The notes under the pieces were generated by a model. That model ran no database searches and was not told where the DNA came from. It saw only the letters and a program-made list of their open reading frames with translations. Shown here piece by piece: positions 8,437 through 11,775 of a DNA stretch of 11,775 bases (positions are counted from its first letter, which is position 1; each line of letters opens with the position of its first letter). This DNA is from CAZSLZ01 sp964607865 (GTDB taxonomy: Bacteria; Vulcanimicrobiota; JAJTBE01; CAZSLZ01). The translations under genes were made by a program, and so were the position numbers. The DNA lies in the NCBI GenBank assembly GCA_964607865.1, contig CAZSLZ010000114.1:1-11775 (forward strand), written 5' to 3'.

Positions 8437-8439
8437 GAA

Positions 8440-8447
8440 ATCACCTC
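8440..8447 (-). promoter_or_regulatory. Shine-Dalgarno deciding the GTG start of the aldolase gene
   Basis: GAGGTGAT on the minus strand is an extended match to the 16S rRNA tail and lies three bases before the GTG at 8436-8434. It places the start so that the N-terminal amphipathic helix is translated. Confidence 0.75.
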
Positions 8448-8593
8448 TTATTAAAAAATATCCTTTTTAATTCTTGCAAAACCTGTTTCTCCCTTTTATT
8501 TGAACAAAATTTGATAATTAATCTTTTTCGGAAAGGAAATACAATTCGCAACATTTAATTAATTAGTTGGATTACATGAAAACTCACAAGACC

Positions 8594-8600
8594 GAGGAGG
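8594..8600 (+). promoter_or_regulatory. Shine-Dalgarno deciding the TTG start of the Hsp90-like ATPase
   Basis: GAGGAGG, a near-ideal ribosome-binding site, lies eight bases before the TTG at 8609. No ATG competes at this spacing, and the N-box of the ATPase lies only 28 codons downstream, so the start fits the family. Confidence 0.85.
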
Positions 8601-8608
8601 CGTAACCA

Positions 8609-10249
8609 TTGTCCCTGAATGATGCAACTTCAGTAATTGATACCCTGGATAACCTGATAGAACAATTTACAGATCCTTTTGCTTTTTACCGGGAATTAAT
8701 TCAGAACTCCCTGGATGCAGGAACCAACAGAATTGATATTTTCATTGAATTCATCCCTGATGAGAAAAAGGAAGGGCAGGGAGTTATGATTATCCATGTG
8801 GATGATTATGGCGAAGGTATGAACCGGGAAGTCATTGACAGCCAGTTAACCCGGCTTTTTTCCTCCAGTAAGGAAAACGATCTGACAAAGATCGGTAAAT
8901 TCGGCATCGGTTTTGTTTCGGTTTTTGCAATAAAACCCGATGCTATCATTATTGATACTTCAAAAGATGGACAGGACTGGAGAATAATCTTTAATGCCGA
9001 CAAATCCTTCGAACGAATGAAAAGAGATTTCCCGGTGGACGGAACAAAAATTCAAGTTATTAAAACTTGTACTGAAAAATTCTATAATGAATCATTGAGC
9101 AGAAGCAGTGAAACCATAAATTACTGGTGCCGCCACTCCGAAGCGGAAATTTACTTCCAGGACAATAAGGTTAACAAGCCCTTTGACCTGAAATCACCGG
9201 TTAAAATTCATGTAAATGAAAATACAGGAGAAATTGTCGCGGGATACACCCTGGAAGACCCGCCTTTCTACGGTTTTTACAACCAGGGGCTTACTCTTGT
9301 AGAAGGAAGAAGCCAGCATTTTGCCAACGTAGCATTTAAAATTAAATCGAAATACCTCGAGCATACCCTTACCAGGGACAACATACGACAGGATACCCAC
9401 TACTGGAAGGCAATTGACCTGCTCAAAAAGATAGTTTTAGAAGAACTCCCCTTCAGCCTTTTTGAGGAAATGGAAAAACAAAGGCTGAACCACCCAAATG
9501 AAACGGAAAGATATAAGGAATTGATAGAATATCTCCCCCGTTTTATTTATAACCCGGACACCATACCAAAAAAATGCCTGGATAAGGCCATTGCCCTGGA
9601 TATAAATAAAAGCCCGATTACCCTGAAAGAGATCAGGAAAATCATACTTGACAAAACAGTTTTTTATGATGAATCTCCCAATATTATCACACAACAACTG
9701 GCCAATGAAAATTATAAAATCATACTGGCGGAGCCTTCTTCAGAATTAATCTCGGTTCTGGATAAAATCGGCAGGGCGTTGTTTAACGAAACAATTGTGC
9801 TCAAAGCTTCAGCTGTGTATTTCAAACCCGAGGTTGTAAAACGCGATAAACTGAGCAAAGAACAAAAAGAGATTATTCGCGAAGTGAGCCAACTTAATAA
9901 GAAGATGAACGTCAAAATCTCTTCCCCTGTATTTGCCAATTTCGATTACCCCGAATCGATAATAGCAGATAAAATATATGTAATGCAGGAAAAACCCGGC
10001 TCCATGTCCCATATAAGCGAGCTGGAAAACAAAGAGAACCTGCTTGCATCGCTGTTTTCCTTATTCAAAAAGTCAAAAACCCTGGTATTGAACATTAACA
10101 ACCCTTATGTAAAAGGATTGATGCAACTGGCAAAGACAGATCTGAACCTCTCAGCCTATCTTCTGACAAAACTACTTTATATAGATGACGGAATAGAAAC
10201 GGAAACCGATATAAAACTCATCAATTATACTCTGGAAAGGAGATCATAA
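8609..10249 (+). CDS. Hsp90-like GHKL ATPase (HtpG-related chaperone-like protein)
   Basis: This 546-residue cytoplasmic protein has an intact Hsp90/MutL-type ATP-binding fold. The N-box is RELIQNSLDAG (28-38, with E29, N33 and D36), followed by VDDYGEGM (64-71, D66-G68-G70) and an ATP lid RLFSSSKEN leading to KIGKFGIGF (94-102). DGTKIQV (144-150) closes the domain. A middle domain follows, and LTRDNIRQ (254-261, R256) aligns with the catalytic-Arg SREILQ motif of HtpG. Near the C-terminus is TLVLNINNPYVKGL (about 491-504), similar to the VLN-HP motif of Hsp90-like proteins. Canonical HtpG is somewhat longer, about 620-630 residues, so this is a divergent relative, not HtpG itself. It starts at TTG after a strong GAGGAGG, and its TAA is followed immediately by the next gene's ATG. 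It may chaperone or remodel the nearby STAND proteins, which is inferred from context only. The ATPase call is firm; the client is unknown. Confidence 0.93.
   Translation: MSLNDATSVIDTLDNLIEQFTDPFAFYRELIQNSLDAGTNRIDIFIEFIPDEKKEGQGVMIIHVDDYGEGMNREVIDSQLTRLFSSSKENDLTKIGKFGIGFVSVFAIKPDAIIIDTSKDGQDWRIIFNADKSFERMKRDFPVDGTKIQVIKTCTEKFYNESLSRSSETINYWCRHSEAEIYFQDNKVNKPFDLKSPVKIHVNENTGEIVAGYTLEDPPFYGFYNQGLTLVEGRSQHFANVAFKIKSKYLEHTLTRDNIRQDTHYWKAIDLLKKIVLEELPFSLFEEMEKQRLNHPNETERYKELIEYLPRFIYNPDTIPKKCLDKAIALDINKSPITLKEIRKIILDKTVFYDESPNIITQQLANENYKIILAEPSSELISVLDKIGRALFNETIVLKASAVYFKPEVVKRDKLSKEQKEIIREVSQLNKKMNVKISSPVFANFDYPESIIADKIYVMQEKPGSMSHISELENKENLLASLFSLFKKSKTLVLNINNPYVKGLMQLAKTDLNLSAYLLTKLLYIDDGIETETDIKLINYTLERRS
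10237..10242 (+). promoter_or_regulatory. Shine-Dalgarno of the second Hsp90-like gene, inside the first gene's last codons
   Basis: AAGGAG lies seven bases before the ATG at 10250, within the 3' end of the upstream gene. The stop and start are abutted as TAAATG, so the two proteins are probably made from one mRNA by coupled translation and in related amounts. Confidence 0.8.
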
Positions 10250-11775
10250 ATGTCTGAGGCTCATTCAATTATAGAAGAACTGAAGAAGGAAGCGGTTTTT
10301 GATTCCAAAGGCCATTTTACCTTGGACAAAAGCAAGGCCAGGGAAAAAATGAAGAAATACCAGTTGATTGATCCTCATTATTATGTGTTGGAATTGATTC
10401 AGTCAGCAGTGGCAAGCAATGCCGATTTTATTGACGTATATATAGATGCCGATGACTTCATAATGACTTTTAACGGCGAATACTTTTCCCAGCAGGATCT
10501 CAACGACTTATACTCCAGCCTGTTCCAGTCCCAGAAAGACCTTTCCCTGGAACGGTTCAGGGAGCTGGCAATCGGAATCAACGCGGCGCAGGCGTTAAGC
10601 CCCCGATACATAAAGGTAATGTCAGGCAAAGATGACGAAAACACCTGCCTGACCATAGAACCCCCCGATATGGAATACTTTTCCGATGTGGAAGAAAACT
10701 TCAACGGCACAAAAATTCATGTAAAAGACAAGGTTTCTTTCTGGGTGGCTTCCAAATTTTTCAGTAAATTCATAGCATCGCAACTCCCCACCGAAGCAAA
10801 AGTAATTGAAGAACGTTGTATATATTGCAAAGTGCCCATAACCATAAATGAGAAGCCCGTCAATTCCCCGGGCAGCCTTAAGCTGGAAAATGTACTATGC
10901 CAGGTGGAGTTTGACAGAAACGGGGTTTCGGGAATTATCGGAATTCCCACCGCACCTTACGAGTTGTCCCATTTACACTTTGTGAAGTGGGGAGTTTCGA
11001 TTACCAACCGGCACACCCGTTTATCTTTTGTTCCCATAGTGGGCATTATCCAGGCAAACCAGATTACCAAAAATGCTTCTCAATCAGACATTGTCGAGAA
11101 CGAAACCTTTAAGGAAGTTTTAAATACTGTAAAGGAATCCATCGATGAACTGCTTATTACCCTTATTGACAAATACCAGGATTTTGATCCACAGACCGAA
11201 TATGCAAAGAAATTCAAAGCCCGGGATTTGTTGACCGAAGTATGCGAAGCCCGGTTTAAAGCCAAGGAATACGGCCCCGATGCACCAGGACTGTTAAAAC
11301 GCCTGGCGAAACTGGAGCTTTTTGAAACCACCGAGAAAAAAATGGTAAGCCTGGAAACCCTGATTGAACAATACAAAAGAACCAATGACCTTCCTTTTTC
11401 ACGGAAATACTTTAACTATCCCCATCCTGACAGCCTCAAGGTTGTGTTTATAAGCGACGAAAAACAGACCAATTTCTTCGGTAAAATTTTTTCATCACGA
11501 ATTCGTAATGCAGAACAGGATTTTTACAGAATTCAATTGAGAGATTCCAACATAAAGAAATGGGAGGAAACGAAAACTCAAAGAATGGTTCTTTCTGTAA
11601 ATGCATTGGTGCGCCATACCTTTGACACCGAAGAGATAAACGGCGAACTGGGGCTTATGGCACGGGACCCCGAACCATTCTCCCGGCTTACATTGTTTTA
11701 CCAGGACGGCAGAATTGGCGATAAGGCAATAAAAGCAGGCAGTTTATTCTTTAACGGTTCTGTTAATTCTTCTAT
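10250..11775 (+). CDS. Degenerate Hsp90-like (pseudo-GHKL) protein, C-terminus cut by window edge
   Basis: The frame opens at ATG after AAGGAG and stays open for 508 codons to the window end. Colinear comparison with the gene just upstream shows the same layout. LELIQSAVAS (47-56) replaces the N-box, so the Mg-coordinating Asn becomes S52 and the Asp becomes A55. TFNGEYF (73-79) replaces DDYGEGM, losing the key Asp and the last Gly. RELAIGI (104-110) replaces GKFGIGF. NGTKIHV (152-158) matches DGTKIQV. In the middle domain, NASQSDIVEN (275-284) aligns with TLTRDNIRQD, so the catalytic Arg is Gln. ATP hydrolysis is therefore doubtful. The downstream part (about 330-508) has a beta-rich-looking stretch (GELGLMARD, then LFYQDGRIG) that I do not recognise. 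It most likely acts as a partner or regulatory subunit of the upstream ATPase. The homology is visible but distant; the lack of activity is inferred from residues. Confidence 0.87.
   Translation, partial: MSEAHSIIEELKKEAVFDSKGHFTLDKSKAREKMKKYQLIDPHYYVLELIQSAVASNADFIDVYIDADDFIMTFNGEYFSQQDLNDLYSSLFQSQKDLSLERFRELAIGINAAQALSPRYIKVMSGKDDENTCLTIEPPDMEYFSDVEENFNGTKIHVKDKVSFWVASKFFSKFIASQLPTEAKVIEERCIYCKVPITINEKPVNSPGSLKLENVLCQVEFDRNGVSGIIGIPTAPYELSHLHFVKWGVSITNRHTRLSFVPIVGIIQANQITKNASQSDIVENETFKEVLNTVKESIDELLITLIDKYQDFDPQTEYAKKFKARDLLTEVCEARFKAKEYGPDAPGLLKRLAKLELFETTEKKMVSLETLIEQYKRTNDLPFSRKYFNYPHPDSLKVVFISDEKQTNFFGKIFSSRIRNAEQDFYRIQLRDSNIKKWEETKTQRMVLSVNALVRHTFDTEEINGELGLMARDPEPFSRLTLFYQDGRIGDKAIKAGSLFFNGSVNSS

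Larger units (their letters stand above)
8437..8608. promoter_or_regulatory. Divergent intergenic region between the aldolase and the Hsp90-like operon
   Basis: This 172-base AT-rich spacer separates two genes that point away from each other, so it must carry, or lie downstream of, start signals for both. It contains the two ribosome-binding sites and an AT-rich self-complementary patch (ATTAATTAAT-like, about 8554-8564). I found no -35/-10 pair with convincing match and spacing in either direction, so no individual promoter is called. Confidence 0.45.

Noticed and set aside
6997..8470. Plus-strand open frames opposite the aldolase gene.
   Set aside because: They are antisense to a conserved enzyme domain, and their sequences show no family features.
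8511..8545. TTGATA and TACAAT as a plus-strand promoter for the Hsp90-like operon.
   Set aside because: The spacer is 23 bases, well outside the usual 16-18.
8609..10249. Calling the first Hsp90-like gene htpG.
   Set aside because: The ATP-binding and Arg motifs match, but the length, C-terminal half and pairing with a degenerate paralogue differ from canonical HtpG.

Overview
The window looks like an accessory or signalling region of a bacterial chromosome of moderate-to-low GC, judged by eye at about 40%. Starts are preceded by strong Shine-Dalgarno sequences, and TTG or GTG is used as start in three of the five gene starts in the window. Together with a DeoC that carries a microcompartment-style targeting tail, this fits an anaerobic Clostridia-like bacterium. 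No ribosomal or other taxonomic marker is present, so this placement is weak. No tRNA, rRNA, CRISPR array, transposase or integrase was seen.

Layout. The left 60% is a minus-strand pair: a compact STAND-like NTPase (6920 to 5196) followed after a 10-base gap by a giant STAND/NACHT-type NTPase with a long helical repeat tail (5185 to 227). The giant gene stops at an amber TAG (227-229). The same frame then stays open to the window edge (226 to 1), and the repeat pattern continues across the stop, so the gene is interrupted, recoded or mis-sequenced there. Upstream of the pair, also on the minus strand, is an unusual deoxyribose-phosphate aldolase gene (8436 to 7042) closed by its own rho-independent terminator at 7010-7033. 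A 172-base divergent spacer separates it from a plus-strand pair. That pair is an Hsp90-like GHKL ATPase (8609 to 10249) and, with its ATG directly after the TAA stop, a second Hsp90-like protein (10250 to beyond 11775) whose ATP-binding residues are largely lost.

How it may work. The notable assembly is a pair of STAND NTPases beside a pair of Hsp90-like proteins, one apparently active and one apparently a pseudo-ATPase. Both NTPases begin with the same kind of module, a helical segment with an (L/F)P-x-PI signature followed by a small beta segment. STAND NTPases are oligomerising sensors, and Hsp90 is the chaperone of the eukaryotic NLR members of this class, so a chaperoned sensor or conflict system is a reasonable hypothesis. 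The sequence does not prove it, and no recognisable toxic effector domain was seen. The aldolase probably belongs to a separate metabolic unit: its N-terminal amphipathic helix, Pro/Ser-rich linker, Rossmann/flavoprotein-like domain and four-cysteine cluster precede a complete DeoC domain, and no shell-protein gene lies in the window.
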